64,000 bases of DNA from Magnolia sinica (Eukaryota; Streptophyta; Magnoliopsida; Magnoliales; Magnoliaceae). The position numbers were made by a program, and so were the translations under genes. Shown in pieces: positions 1 through 10,773 of the stretch (position 1 is the stretch's first letter; the number at the start of each line of letters is the position of its first letter). Under the pieces are notes generated by a model. It was not told the DNA's origin. It saw nothing but the letters and a program-made list of their open reading frames with translations, and searched no databases. The stretch covers positions 51,923,528 to 51,987,527 of the forward strand of contig NC_080587.1 in assembly GCF_029962835.1 (NCBI RefSeq). Reading direction: 5' to 3'.

Positions 1-1417
1 GGTTCAAAATCAATGAAAGTCACACCATATTACCAATGGACCACTCTTCAGAAAAGTGAGAGTAGTGCAAATGCTAAAGCACTAAATGCAATTACTTGCG
101 CACTATCACCGGATGAGTTCAAAAGAATCATTTCCTGTGATACTGCAAAGCAAGCTTGGGATATATTAGAAATGACACACGAGGGTACTACAATTGTCAA
201 AAAATCTAAAGTCCAACTCCTCACAACCAGATTTGAAGAAATTCATATGGAGGAAAATGAAATGTTTATGGACTTTTACACTAGATTGAATGACATTGTA
301 AACTCAATGTGGGGTCTTGGCGATAAAATCCCAGAAAGTAAAGTGTGTGCAAAAATACTACGCTCACTTCCTGAACGGTTCAATTCTAAAGTAACCGCGA
401 TCCAGGAACTTCGTGATACGTATAATATGAGAGTTGAAGAACTAGTTGGTTCTCTACAAACCTACGAGTTAAACTTTAAAGCTCTTAAAGGTAAATCTAT
501 CGCACTAAAATCTTCTAAATGTAATTCAGAAGAAAATTCTGATTCAGAAGATGATATGGCTCTTTTAGCTAAAAAAATTTTACAAAATTTTCAAAAGCAA
601 GAAAAGGGTTGATTTTCAAAAATCAAATGATAAAAAGAAGTTTAGACCCAAATCTAGAAAATCTTTGAAAGATAGTCAATGTTACAACTGTCAAGAATAT
701 GGGCACTTAGCAAATAGATGTCCTAAAAGGGACAAACCCAAGAAGAAGGGTATGTTGGCTACATGGGATGAATCATCTAATTCTGAAGGTACTTCTGAAT
801 CAGAAGATTCTGAAACTGAGTCGGGCAATGAGGTCAAAGCTCTTATGACTCTAGCCAAATTCACATTTTCAGATAATGACTCTACAAGTGAAGAAAATCT
901 GAATAGTGAATGTGAAAATGAAGATGATCTTCAAGACGCTTACAATGCCCTATATAAGGAAAGTTGTAAAATTGCTGTCAAACTTAAACTTCAAAAAGAA
1001 AAGTTTTCTAAACTCAAAAATTGTTTTGATTCACTTGTCTTAGAAAAATCACAAATTTCAGATTGATTTGAAAAATCAAAATGCGATTTGGAATTCAAAA
1101 ACTCCCTAATTGTTGATTTAAAATCTGAAATTGAGAAACTTAAAATTGAAGTATCTTCTCTTCTGAGTCTAAAGGACATATGGAAATATGCCCAAGGTGA
1201 TCCAAAGTTAGAGAAACTTTTATCCGGATCAAGAAAGTGTGGCGATCGATCCGGGTTGGGCTATGATAAAAATCTACCTCCTAAACAAAAGTATACTCCT
1301 CCTATGTTTGTTAAAGGAGAGTCCTCAAACTCAAAAGGGAAAAGTACTTATCAAGATTTTTCTAAAAATTTTAAAACTTTTCAAAAACCTAGAAGCAGCC
1401 ATGTCAACTTTAATTAG
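1..1417 (+). pseudogene. gag: Sirevirus gag (partial, broken)
   Basis: Gag forms the virus-like particle and binds element RNA. Positions 13-612 encode the UBN2-type capsid region (residues such as AKQAWDILEMTHEGT and LRSLPERF), and 665-1066 carries a CCHC knuckle, CYNCQEYGHLANRC, at about 680-721. Acidic, Lys/Glu-rich and probably coiled-coil sequence follows to 1417, in keeping with the long gag C-terminus of Sireviruses. The frame is broken: a stop at 610-612 comes with a one-base shift into the zinc-knuckle frame, and further stops lie at 1064-1066 and 1415-1417. The true N-terminus is upstream of the window. Confidence 0.85.
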
Positions 1418-1433
1418 AAACGAAATCCACTAG

Positions 1434-2874
1434 CTGAAAAGATAGTTGATTTACTCAAGGAGCTCTTAAAATCTAACTCTATAGGTCATTCCTACAAGTA
1501 TACACAAAAGAAGACCAACTATGTTCCTAAACCTAAAACAGTTATGAAATGGGTTCCTAAAGTTACCTGCTTGGTTGCTCACACTGCTTTCAAAGCAACA
1601 AGTCATTCAAAGTGGTACCTAGACAGTGGATGCTCCAGGCATATGACAGGTGACAAAGCTTTATTCACCGATCTGAAAGATATGACTGATGGTTCAGTCA
1701 CATTTGGTGATGGTAGCAACTGCAAGATTATAGGCCAAGGTATGGTTCAACTTTTTAATCTTCTGGTGTTTAAAAATGTTTTATACGTTGAAAGCCTAAA
1801 GCACAACTTGCTTAGTATATCACAAATATGTGATAATAACCATAATGTTCGGTTTTCTAATCAAAGCTGTGAAATACTAAACAATAAGGGTTCTGTAATA
1901 TTAACTGGACTTAGAACGTCTGAAAATTGCTATATTATTAGCGAATCCAGCTCATCTAATCAAACATGTTACATGGTCCATACAGACGAGACGGATTTAT
2001 GGCACAAACGTCTTGGACATGTACATTATCGAAATTTATATCGATTGAGTAAACGAGAACTTGTAAGAGGTTTACCCAAACTTCAAAAATTAGATAAAAT
2101 ATGTGGTGAGTGCCAGATAGGCAAACAAACAAAGAACTCACACAAAAAGGTGAATTTAAATACCACATCAAGACCACTCGAACTTCTCCACATGGATCTG
2201 ATAGGACCTACCAGAACGGAAAGTCGTGGTGGTAAAAAGTATATCTTGGTAATAGTTGATGACTTTACCAGATATACGTGAGTAGTCTTCTTAAGGGACA
2301 AATCTGAAACCCTTGAAGAAGTAAGAAAAGTTCTCAAAATGATTGAAACTGAAAAATCTTCTTAAATCAGTAAAATTCGTAGTGATCATGGATCTGAATT
2401 TGAGAATAGCAATTTTGAGAAGTTCTGTACCGACCAAGGAATTTTACATGAATTCTCTGCTCCCAAAACTCCACAACAAAATGGAATTGTTGAAAGAAAG
2501 AATAGGGTGCTTCAAGAAATGGCTAATGTCATGTTGAATAGCATGAAGCTCTCTAAAAATCTTTGGGCTGAAGCAGTCAACACAGCTTGCTATATTATTA
2601 ACCGAGTATACACTCGCAAAGATAATAATAAAACGGCTTACGAATTGTGGTTCAATAAAAAGCCTACTGTTAAATACTTTCGATTTTTGGCAGCAAGTGC
2701 TATATTTTACGTGATCGTGAAAATTTGGGAAAGTTTGATACGAAGAGTGATGAAGGTATTTTTCTAGGATATTCTTTAAACAGTCGAGCTTATAGGGTCC
2801 TGAACAAAAGGACTGGTGTGATTCAAGAATCCATTAATGTTGTCATTGATGATCATTTAAACACCAATTTCTAA
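1434..2874 (+). pseudogene. pol: Sirevirus protease and integrase region of pol (broken)
   Basis: The aspartic protease shows WYLDSGCSRHMTGD near 1612-1653, with the D-S-G catalytic motif intact. The GAG-pre-integrase zinc region follows (LWHKRLGHVHYRNL, then CGECQIGKQ) at about 1996-2125. The integrase core has HMDLIGP and VIVDDFTRYT near 2191-2278 and SDHGSEFEN plus PQQNGIVERKNR near 2383-2506, so the D,D,E acidic residues can be read. Lesions are a TGA at 2279-2281, where the family has Trp, a TAA at 2363-2365, and a frameshift near 2690 in the INT-RT linker. It is in the same frame as the following RT apart from that shift. Confidence 0.88.
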
Positions 2875-2879
2875 TTTAG

Positions 2880-4585
2880 ATAATGATGAAGTACTAATCA
2901 TTCATAAACCCGATACTTCATCGAATCAGATTGATTCTGAGTTGAGGACTGTTAAAGATCATCCAACCACACAAATTCTTGGAAACCCTCTCACCGCTAT
3001 TCGCACCCGTAGACAACTTGAGGATATATGTAATTATATATGTTTTACATCCCAAATTGAACCATCTAACGTAAAAGAAGCTCTGACTGATGAGAACTGG
3101 ATTGTTGTGATGCAAGATGAACTCAACCAATTCGTAAGAAATGATGTTTGGTATCTCGTACCAAGACCTAAAGATAAACACATCATTGGAACAAAATGGA
3201 TTTTCAAAACTAAGTCTGACGAATGTGGAAATATAATTAGAAACAAGGCTAGATTGGTGGTACAAGGTTATACTCAAATTGAAGGAATTGATTTCGATGA
3301 AACCTTTGCACCAGTAGCACGTCTTGAATCTATCAGATTATTTATATCCATTGCATGTTTTAGAAAGATAAAGATCTATCAGATGGATGTGAAAAGTGCT
3401 TTTCTAAATGGCGATTTACATGAAGAAGTCTATGTTGAACAGCCAATGGGATTTGAAGATTCCAAAAATACCGATCATGTATATCGGCTTAAAAAGGCAC
3501 TTTATGGATTAAAACAAGCACCTAGGGCATGGTATGAGAAACTAACGAAATTTCTTTTAAGTCATAATTTTCAAATGGGATCTGTCGATAAAACTCTGTT
3601 TGTTAAAAAACATAATGATCATATCTTAATGGTACAGATTTATATTGATGATATTATTTATGGATCAACTTGTACTGACTTGACTACTGAGTTTGCAGAT
3701 TTGATGAAATCATAGTTCGAATTGAGCATGGTTGGGGAATTGACTTATTTCCTTGGATTGCAAGTAAAGCAACAACCTGAAGGAATATTCATTTCTCAAT
3801 CTAAGTATGCCTTGAATCTAATCAAGAGATTTGGATTTGAGAATGGCAAGAATTTCGATACTCCTATGAGTACTACCCTGAAACTATCAAAAGACTCTAA
3901 TGGTAAAAATGTTGACTCAAAACTTTATCGAAGTATGATTGGTAGTTTGTTATATTTAACTGCTAGTAGACCTGATATTTCTCTAAGTGTAGGTATTTGC
4001 GCAAGATATCAATCTGATCCAAAAGAATCTCACTTGATTGCTGTCAAGCGAATTATTAGATATGTCGCAAGTACTGTAAATCTTGGTCTCTAGTATCCTC
4101 ATGAAACCAATGTCAAATTAGCTGGGTACTCGGATGCTGACTGGGCTAATAATCTAGATAATAGAAAATTAACCAGTGGTGGTTGTTTTTACATTGGAAA
4201 TTGTCTAGTTTCCTGGTTTAGTAAGAAATAAAATTCTATATCACTTTCAACAGCTGAAGCTGAGTATATCGCAGCTGGTAATGCATGTACACAGCTTGTT
4301 TGGATGCAATGAATGCTAAGTGATTATGGAATTAAACAGGATTTTATGTTATTACATTGTGATAATTCCAGTGCGATAAATATTTCAAAAAATCCTATTC
4401 AGCATTCTCGTACTAAGCATATTGACATTAGATTTCATTATATAAGGGAATTAGTAGAAGAAAAAGTTATATCTCTAGAATATATTCCTACTGAAGATCA
4501 ACGAGCTGACATTTTCACAAAACCTCTCGATAAAAGCAGGTTCAAAAAGATGAAATTTGATCTTGGCATGTGCATTTTAAATTGA
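2880..4585 (+). pseudogene. pol: Sirevirus reverse transcriptase and RNase H (broken)
   Basis: This region would copy element RNA into cDNA. RT spans about 3100-3900 and keeps the copia hallmarks [39 protein letters not shown] and the catalytic YIDDI near 3640-3660. RNase H spans about 4110-4585, with SDADWANN, STAEAEY and QHSRTKHIDIR. In-frame stops lie at 3713-3715, 4091-4093, 4228-4230 and 4309-4311. Most can be explained as Trp or Gln codons turned into stops by C-to-T or G-to-A changes, the pattern expected of methylated, silenced DNA (inference). Confidence 0.9.
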
Positions 4586-4682
4586 TAATTTATGCCTTCT
4601 TGTATAATATTGTATATATTTGCTAGATTAAATTCTATATTTTTGTTTAAATTGCAAGTAATTTGAATTTTTGGGGTTTATT

Positions 4683-4747
4683 CGACCAGTCGTGAGTATA
4701 CACGACTAGTCGTACTACGACCGGTCGTAGATACCCACAACCAGTCG
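4683..4747. repeat. Four CGACYRGTCG-type decamers between pol and ORF3
   Basis: Near-palindromic decamers start at 4683 (cgaccagtcg), 4703 (cgactagtcg, a perfect palindrome), 4718 (cgaccggtcg, one mismatch from a perfect palindrome-type core) and 4738 (caaccagtcg). The same motif forms a larger array in the 3' LTR. Here it lies about 100 bp after the pol stop and 300 bp before ORF3, a place where an internal promoter or splice signal for ORF3 could sit (inference). Confidence 0.75.
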
Positions 4748-5043
4748 TGGAACATGGGTTTCACTTCAAATTAGGAAATTTTCACTTTCTTCCTCATTTC
4801 TTCTTTCTTCTCCTTGGAGCCGAACTTCGACTTGTCGAACCCATCCTTCAAGTTCTTCAAGGTTAGTGTTCCAAATCCCATTTTTCTTGTAGATTTGTGT
4901 CAAGATTGTTTCCTTTTCTCTCTTGAAGCTTTCTTTTTTAAAAATCTTTGAGATTTGGGGTTTAGATTTTGAAAAATCTGTTTTGAGCAAACCCACTTCT
5001 CAATCCTTTGCAACTTCTTTATTCCTTTAAATCCTTGTTGCAA

Positions 5044-6183
5044 ATGGCTTCTAGAGGTAGAAAAACTACTTCACGTGGTCCTTCTTCTTCTTCCAGATCG
5101 ACCGCTATCTCTAAGCGTCATCTTCTTGTTCCTAATGATGATCCATCATATGTTAGGGACATTAGATCTCGTAATGTTATTGTTGAGCATGCTATTGATG
5201 TTAATCACATTGCTCCTTTTGGCATCCTTCCTATGCTTAAAGCTGTAGGTTGGGTTAACTTATTGCATTGGGGTGGGCCGGCATACAAGTCCATTGCCCA
5301 ATCCATGTTTACATGTATTAGTGCATTTTCACAGGATAATTTAACTTTTCAAATTTCTACTAGAGAAGGGCCATTTGACGTTGATCGTCATTTAATTTCA
5401 GCCCTTATGGAAATTCCTGTGAATGATGAGGGTATTCCTATCCATAATTTAACCGATAAACCCTCAATGGCTGAAAAACGCATGCTCACTAGAGACTTGT
5501 GCAATATGGATGTTCAATGGACTCAAAAAGGGAATGCGCTCCCCGCAAGGTATTTGTTACCCAAATACAGAATTCTCCACAGAATCTTTGTGTCTAATCT
5601 GTATCCTCGTTCGGGTAATAAATCTGACTTGACTTCGTTTATGGTTCGTGTTATCCATGCTATCTCAAATGGTACTCAGATTTGTTTGCCATCCTTAATC
5701 TGTCATTTCATTATTCAGTTTCGACTCCATCCTGGTCATAGCGACATTCCTTTTGCATATTTTATGACTGTATTGGCTACTCATATGTTAGTCGATATGC
5801 CTGTTGATGAAGCACCTATCCATCATCTGATCTTCAACAATACAAATATCAATAAGATGAAGTTGGATCTGCTTCTTGAACAAGGTGGTGGTGGTGGTGG
5901 TGGTCCTGAAGAAGCTGGTGTTGACATTAATATGGATGACATTTTTGAGGAACTGGATTCTGACTCAGCAAATGATCCAGATTTTGTACCATCTGATGTT
6001 GATGCACGTCTGAGTGCATTAGAGGGTAAAGTTGAGGATATTAATGTTAAGTTGGAAAACATGTCTATTGCTCATGATTTGCAATTCAAGTACATGCGCA
6101 AATATCTTAGGTGCTTGAACAAAGGCATGCACCAACTTGATCCCTCTATTCCTGCTCCGTCATCAAGTTCTAGTTCTGACTAG
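5044..6183 (+). CDS. Sirevirus third ORF (env-like position), uninterrupted, 379 aa
   Basis: This frame has no stop for 379 codons, unlike the gag-pol ahead of it. I chose the ATG at 5044 (protein begins MASRGRKTTSRG) because the in-frame ATG at 5008 adds a hydrophobic stretch unlike the basic, Ser-rich start usual for this ORF; that choice is not certain. Residues 50-260 resemble the putative plant transposon protein domain of Sirevirus third ORFs (for example VNLLHWGGPAYKSIAQ and RYLLPKYRILHRIF). Then come a glycine run at about residue 281-288, an acidic segment, a predicted coiled coil near residues 320-350, and a Ser tail. I see no clear signal peptide or membrane anchor, so an envelope role is not supported. 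Its function is unknown. Confidence 0.8.
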   Translation: MASRGRKTTSRGPSSSSRSTAISKRHLLVPNDDPSYVRDIRSRNVIVEHAIDVNHIAPFGILPMLKAVGWVNLLHWGGPAYKSIAQSMFTCISAFSQDNLTFQISTREGPFDVDRHLISALMEIPVNDEGIPIHNLTDKPSMAEKRMLTRDLCNMDVQWTQKGNALPARYLLPKYRILHRIFVSNLYPRSGNKSDLTSFMVRVIHAISNGTQICLPSLICHFIIQFRLHPGHSDIPFAYFMTVLATHMLVDMPVDEAPIHHLIFNNTNINKMKLDLLLEQGGGGGGGPEEAGVDINMDDIFEELDSDSANDPDFVPSDVDARLSALEGKVEDINVKLENMSIAHDLQFKYMRKYLRCLNKGMHQLDPSIPAPSSSSSSD

Positions 6184-6400
6184 TTTTTATGAAACTTTGG
6201 TATGTAATATCTTTTTTACTTAGCACTTCTTTGCTTGAGTTTGAGTTGGATTTTAAGCTGGATATTTGTTCTTGATGTAATATTTATGCTGGATATATGT
6301 GATGCCATCTTGAATATCTCTATGACTTTTTTGCTATACTCTCTTACTTCCTCATGTTTCCTCTCATGAATTCCTTTATTTAGTTTTCCTTTGTCATATT

Positions 6401-6660
6401 GTGACAAAAAGGGGAGAATGGTTTGTTCTTAATGTGATTATGGGAGGAGTAGCATTGGTTATGTTACTCAGGGGGAGTGGGGAGTCAAGGGGAGTATATG
6501 TTTGATCTTGAGTATATATATCTTGAATATATGTTTGATCTTGTTGAATGAAACTGGTTGAATGTTGAATATTGAATATTGATTTGCAGGTATTAACCAG
6601 TTGTTTTACTCTTGTTTATCTTGATTATGTGTTTTGTCACTAATTTGACAAAGGGGGAGA
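6401..6660 (+). other. Multiple polypurine tracts ahead of the 3' LTR
   Basis: Purine-rich tracts occur at about 6403-6420 (acaaaaaggggagaatgg), 6469-6492 (a run of cagggggagtggggag and caaggggag) and 6648-6660 (acaaagggggaga). The last directly precedes the LTR and is the probable primer for plus-strand synthesis. Repeated polypurine tracts in this place are a known Sirevirus trait. Confidence 0.75.
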
Positions 6661-7093
6661 TTGTAAGTGCTATAGTTTATATCCCTGTCTGTTGTCAAAT
6701 TTGTGATGACAAAATCACTGTTATGTTATATATAACTTGCTTAAGTGAAGCTCTTTCAAGGATCAACATTCATGAACAAGCTAAGCTCACAACAAGCAAA
6801 GCTCACAAGACAAGACTCAAGATCTTGAATGAAAGAACTGCTCACAAGACAAGACTCAAGCTGCAAGACTTCAAGAAGAGTTCAAGGCAGTTTGTACACT
6901 TTCAAGATTGAGCTACATCAAGGTTTGATCTACATCAAGACTTCAAGGCTCATACTTCAAGGTCTCTTGTTCCTAATGTTTCAATGTCCATACTTCATGG
7001 TTAAGGTTTGATTGACCATAGGTTGACCTTAGAAGTAGGTCATTTCGGATACATAAACTGAATATTTATTTTACATGTGATTGGTCTGTTCTT

Positions 7094-7468
7094 CGACTAG
7101 TCCTAGGCCTTCTTCGACTAGTCCTAGACTTGCTTCGACCAGTTTAAGAAATTCCTCGACCAGTCGTAAGTTTGTTACAAATTCCGGATAAAATCTGTTA
7201 GCCTTCGACTAGTCCAGGAATCTGTTCGACCAGTCGTAGGAACAATGTCGACTACTCTTCGACCAGTCGTACAATCTTCGACTCGAAGTCCAGCGAAGAT
7301 TTTTAGGACCTACGACCAGTCGAAGGAAACCTACGACCAGTCGTAGGTGACCTACGACCAGTCGTAGGAGAGCTTCGACCAGTCATAGAACGGTCAGAGC
7401 ATATCCCGCCGGATTTTTCAAATATCTGTTGTTGCTTCGACTAGTCGAAGAGCACTCTAGACCAGTCG
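7094..7468. repeat. Palindrome array CGACYAGTCG with 21 bp phasing upstream of the LTR TATA box
   Basis: Copies start at 7094, 7115, 7136, 7157; 7206, 7227; 7313, 7334, 7355, 7376; and 7438, 7459. Within each of the four runs the step is exactly 21 bp. A further copy starts at 7260, with weaker ones near 7249 and 7279. The core is cgaccagtcg or cgactagtc(g/c). The array ends 20 bp before the TATA box, which suggests an upstream activator region (inference). Confidence 0.85.
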
Positions 7469-7487
7469 AAGACCCGATCTTTTCACT

Positions 7488-7496
7488 TATAAATAG
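7488..7496 (+). promoter_or_regulatory. LTR TATA box (TATAAATAG)
   Basis: TATAAATAG lies just downstream of the palindrome array and leaves about 1.2 kb of R-U5, which fits the main LTR promoter of the element. The transcription start is not visible from sequence alone. Confidence 0.65.
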
Positions 7497-8679
7497 TGCA
7501 CGAATCTCAGAAGAAATCATCGAATTAATTAAAGTATTCAAGCCAATCTTCGTCGAACTTCTGAGTGATAATTCTGTACTCCATCTAAGCTAAGTATGCT
7601 TATTTAATATTCTCTTTCCTTAGCTTTATTTAATTGATTTTGTTTCTGCTATTCCAATCTGATTTGATAAGAGGAATTGTTATTCCCTTTCTTTGGAATC
7701 AAAATCAATTAATGCAAGCCCTATTTGGTTTAATTTAAAATCTATTAGAATTAGAACCATTGTAATCAAGTACTGGACATTGAACTTAGATATTCAATCA
7801 TCTACTTTGATTTGGTTCTACCGGGCTGCTACAACGAAGGAGATAATCAGGTATTTTACATTTAATTGTAAATCCCTTTCTATTTTGGTTTCTTTCAAGA
7901 TTTGCCAGAAAAATCTTGTTGTATTGGTTTTCTGAGGAGAGCCAGGAAAACTCAGAAGTAGGGTTTTTTTAATTGTGTAAGCCTACATACAAAGACACAA
8001 TTGTAAGGGTTTTGGGTGAACCTGGGAAAACCTATTTTTTAGTGAACGCTAATATCCCCTGTGTGAGGATATTAGGAGTAGAGTAGCTTTTTGTGTGGCA
8101 GTTGTTTAACAGTTGGTGAACACACAGGCGAACCACTATAAACCCTTGTGTTGTGGTTGAATGATTTATATTTCTAATCTTTTTTTTTGTGGGATGTATG
8201 TATGGTGGTGAATGTTGTAATTATTTAATTCAAGCTTTGTGAGAATGTTGTAATAGCTTAGAATTTATTTTCTGCTATTCCTTTATAAGCTTGATTTTCA
8301 ATTTCATTTGAAAGTTGTTCCAGCAAGGTTGCCCTGCCATTTTTATGGTGTATGGCTGTCCCTAGAACAATACATTTTTAATTACAAGTTATTTCAATTC
8401 AGTTTATATTTATTATTGTATTCCTCTTCGATTTGAGATTTGATACAAAGACCTTTCTAGAAATAAGATTGTCCTACCATAAACTCTGGTTTTTGGTGTA
8501 AGGTTGTCCTTAGAACAACATTTGTATCAACCTCTCAAGATCTGAATTTTGAAGTTATTTTAATTTACTGCATTGTGATTTACTTTGGCTATCATTTTCT
8601 TTTTATTTCCGCTGTTATAAGTTTTATTTGGCATTGTCCTATTCACCCCCTCTCTAGGGCATATAGCTTGGCCTTTTCA

Positions 8680-9770
8680 ATATCTCCTCCTTGCAAGGAG
8701 TCCCAGGTCTGACGAATTTGATCAGCATGTATTGGAACTCATTTTTCATCCATTTTTCCTTAGGGTTAGGCTTGTACCCCAATCTCCACTTCCTCTTGTT
8801 GTAGGTTGTCTCTATGGCCCTTGTCCTAGAGTGATTCTTTGCACGGTACTTGAAGCTTTATCGCTCAGCTAGTGAGAAGACATACTCAACACTCATCGGT
8901 GATGGATTGACCATTGCATTCATAGTTTCAATTTAGATATTGTAGTAAGGGATGTCTTTTTCCGAATGCTAGATGTCAATAACTAGAACATCTACCTCTT
9001 GTGTATCATAGTTGTTTGGAATGACAATCTCTGGTTCAGCCAGGATAAAGATTACCTTGTTGTCGATGATATATATTACTCGTTGATGGAGAGTGGAATG
9101 GACAACTCCGACTTTGTGAAGCCATGGCCTTCCAAGCAGCATGTTGAAGGATGCAAATATATCTAAGACCTGGAAGGTGAAGACTGAGATATCTAGACTG
9201 AATTGCACTTCGATGCCCACTTCTCCTTCTACAGTTTGATGAGAGTTGTCGAAGGCTTTGACGCTCATGTTGCTTGGCCGAAAAGATGATGGCTCGATTT
9301 TAAGGCAAATTGTCATTTGGAGTGGGCACATGTTTAAGCTTGAACCATTGTCGATGAGGACTAGCGGAACATGTAGGTGCTTATACCATAGAGCGATATT
9401 GAGAGACCTTCTATGATCTCGTTCGTCGGGAGGAAGCTCTTTGTCCGTGAAGGTGATAGCTCTGGGTGTGAGGAGTGCCTGATCATCGGTGCAATCATCT
9501 ATGGTGGAGTGTCCGAGGTGATGTGAGCATTGTTCAACGTCTTTCCAAACAACTCCCAGTGCATTGGTGATGTGCATAGTTCCCATATGGATACCCGTGA
9601 TGGAATCATCTTGCCTTGCGTTGTTGCATCCACTGTTGTCTCTTGTCCTAGTTTTGATAGGGCATTTTTGGGGTTCTCATTGTTACCATGTCCGTCAAGG
9701 CTCAGGCTCTTCCCTTTGTTGCACTCCAGGGAGTTCCAAAGAACTACCTTCTAGCATGGAGGCTCCTTCT
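8680..9770 (-). pseudogene. Tat/Ogre-like Ty3/gypsy protease-linker fragment
   Basis: The clear frame is 8969-9586. It carries a retropepsin-like segment with LIDNGSSLNMCP (D-N-G where other proteases have D-S/T-G, typical of this gypsy branch), then VKAFDNS, LGRPWLHKVGVVHSTLHQ. Downstream on the minus strand (8690-8968) coding similarity continues after stops (MSVEYVFSLAER, KNHSRTRA, NKRKWRLGYKP), the linker expected after protease in Tat-type elements. No RT or integrase follows because the fragment stops at the Sirevirus LTR end. The limit toward 9770 is approximate. Confidence 0.7.
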
Positions 9771-9849
9771 CCTTGAGTGTCATTGGTTGAGCTGGGAGTT
9801 GTGTCAGTGCCACCAGAATGACCACTGTTTCTTCCTCATATCGGAATGC

Positions 9850-10650
9850 AATTAGGCTTACTTTTGTATTTTTAGTTCATCCCCATAGGAATGATGTTAT
9901 GAACGGTACGGATGGCATGTAAACATCATTGTCGACCCAGTGAGGTTTCAACGGCAGGAATTTCCCTACCCACCTTTTCTTTTAGAGCAGCTCCCTTGAA
10001 TCTTGGATCCGCTCACTTTTTGGTCTCATGTCCTAAAATGATCTCACAAAACGGATGGATGGGTGAATTTCTTACAAACATCACCATGGGCCCCACCTAG
10101 GCTTATAGGGCAAGAACTTCCTGCAAAAGCGTGAAGGAAATCGGTGTCCTGCAAAGCCACCTGAAGTTCCTACCTGGAAATTAGGCGGGGCCCAATATTT
10201 GTTTGTGAGAAATCTACCCCGTCCATCCGTTTTGTTACCTCGTTATTTTAGCTCTTGAGTCTAAAATTTAGCTGGATCCAATACTCAAGTAGGCAAAAAG
10301 GTGCCGATTGAACGTCAACAGTTGAAATATTCATGGGTCACAGAAGTTTTGAATATGGATATCATTTCTGTTTTCAGTTCATCCCATTAAGAATGACGCT
10401 ATGAACAGAATGGATTGGATGTAAACATCACTGTAGACTCACAGAGGTTTCAACGGTAGGAATCTCCCCACCCACCTTTTCCTAGCGCGGCCCCCTTGAG
10501 TCTTGAATCTGCTCACTTTTGATCTCATGTCTTAAAATAATCTCACAAAACGGATGGATCGGATGAATTTCTTACCAACATCACGGTGGCCAACCTAAGT
10601 TTACAGCCCACGAATTTCTCACGAACTCACGACCCTGGTGGGGGTGGATA
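9850..10650. repeat. Degenerate pieces of the MITE family
   Basis: Two or more diverged, partial copies are recognisable by repeated blocks such as ttcaacggcaggaatttccc and catcaccatgggccccacc, and by the related pair near 10440-10600. Their ends are not clear enough to place. At 10660-10740 a separate block (gggtgtactaacaagctaacc, then an A-rich run and ctcacgac) recurs at 14930-15000. No gene is seen here. Confidence 0.55.
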
Positions 10651-10773
10651 ACAGTGAAGTGTGACCTGACAGTGGGTGTACTAACAAGCTAACCAAAAAA
10701 AAACAAAAAAGACCTCACGACCCTGGAACGCCCTGATCCACTCGTTTCCACAGTGGGGGTGGCTAACACGGGA

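Larger units (their letters stand above)
1..8679 (+). mobile_element. Sirevirus-type Ty1/copia retrotransposon, 5'-truncated by the window edge
   Basis: Domains run gag, PR, INT, RT, RNase H, which is the copia order, followed by a third ORF, several polypurine tracts and a long 3' LTR. The third ORF, multiple polypurine tracts and about 2 kb LTR are features known of the Sirevirus/SIRE lineage. The 5' LTR and gag start lie outside the window, so neither LTR divergence nor the target duplication can be checked. The right end abuts a minus-strand gypsy fragment, so this element appears to have inserted into older gypsy sequence. Confidence 0.85.
6662..8679 (+). repeat. 3' LTR of the Sirevirus element, about 2018 bp
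   Basis: The LTR starts with TGTAAGTGC immediately after the polypurine tract and most likely ends at the CA at 8678-8679, where recognisable gypsy coding sequence starts. It holds the palindrome array at 7094-7468 and a TATA box at 7488. Without the 5' LTR the right end is set by context only. Small ORFs inside it look like chance frames. Confidence 0.7.

Noticed and set aside
5823..6062. Minus-strand frame with a poly-Pro run
   Set aside because: Antisense shadow of the glycine run of the Sirevirus third ORF.
5044..6183. Calling ORF3 a true envelope protein
   Set aside because: I see no signal peptide, no convincing membrane segment and no cleavage site; only its position is env-like.
7094..7468. 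CRISPR-like array
   Set aside because: The repeated unit is only 10 bp and degenerate, spacers are 11 bp, and the context is a plant LTR.
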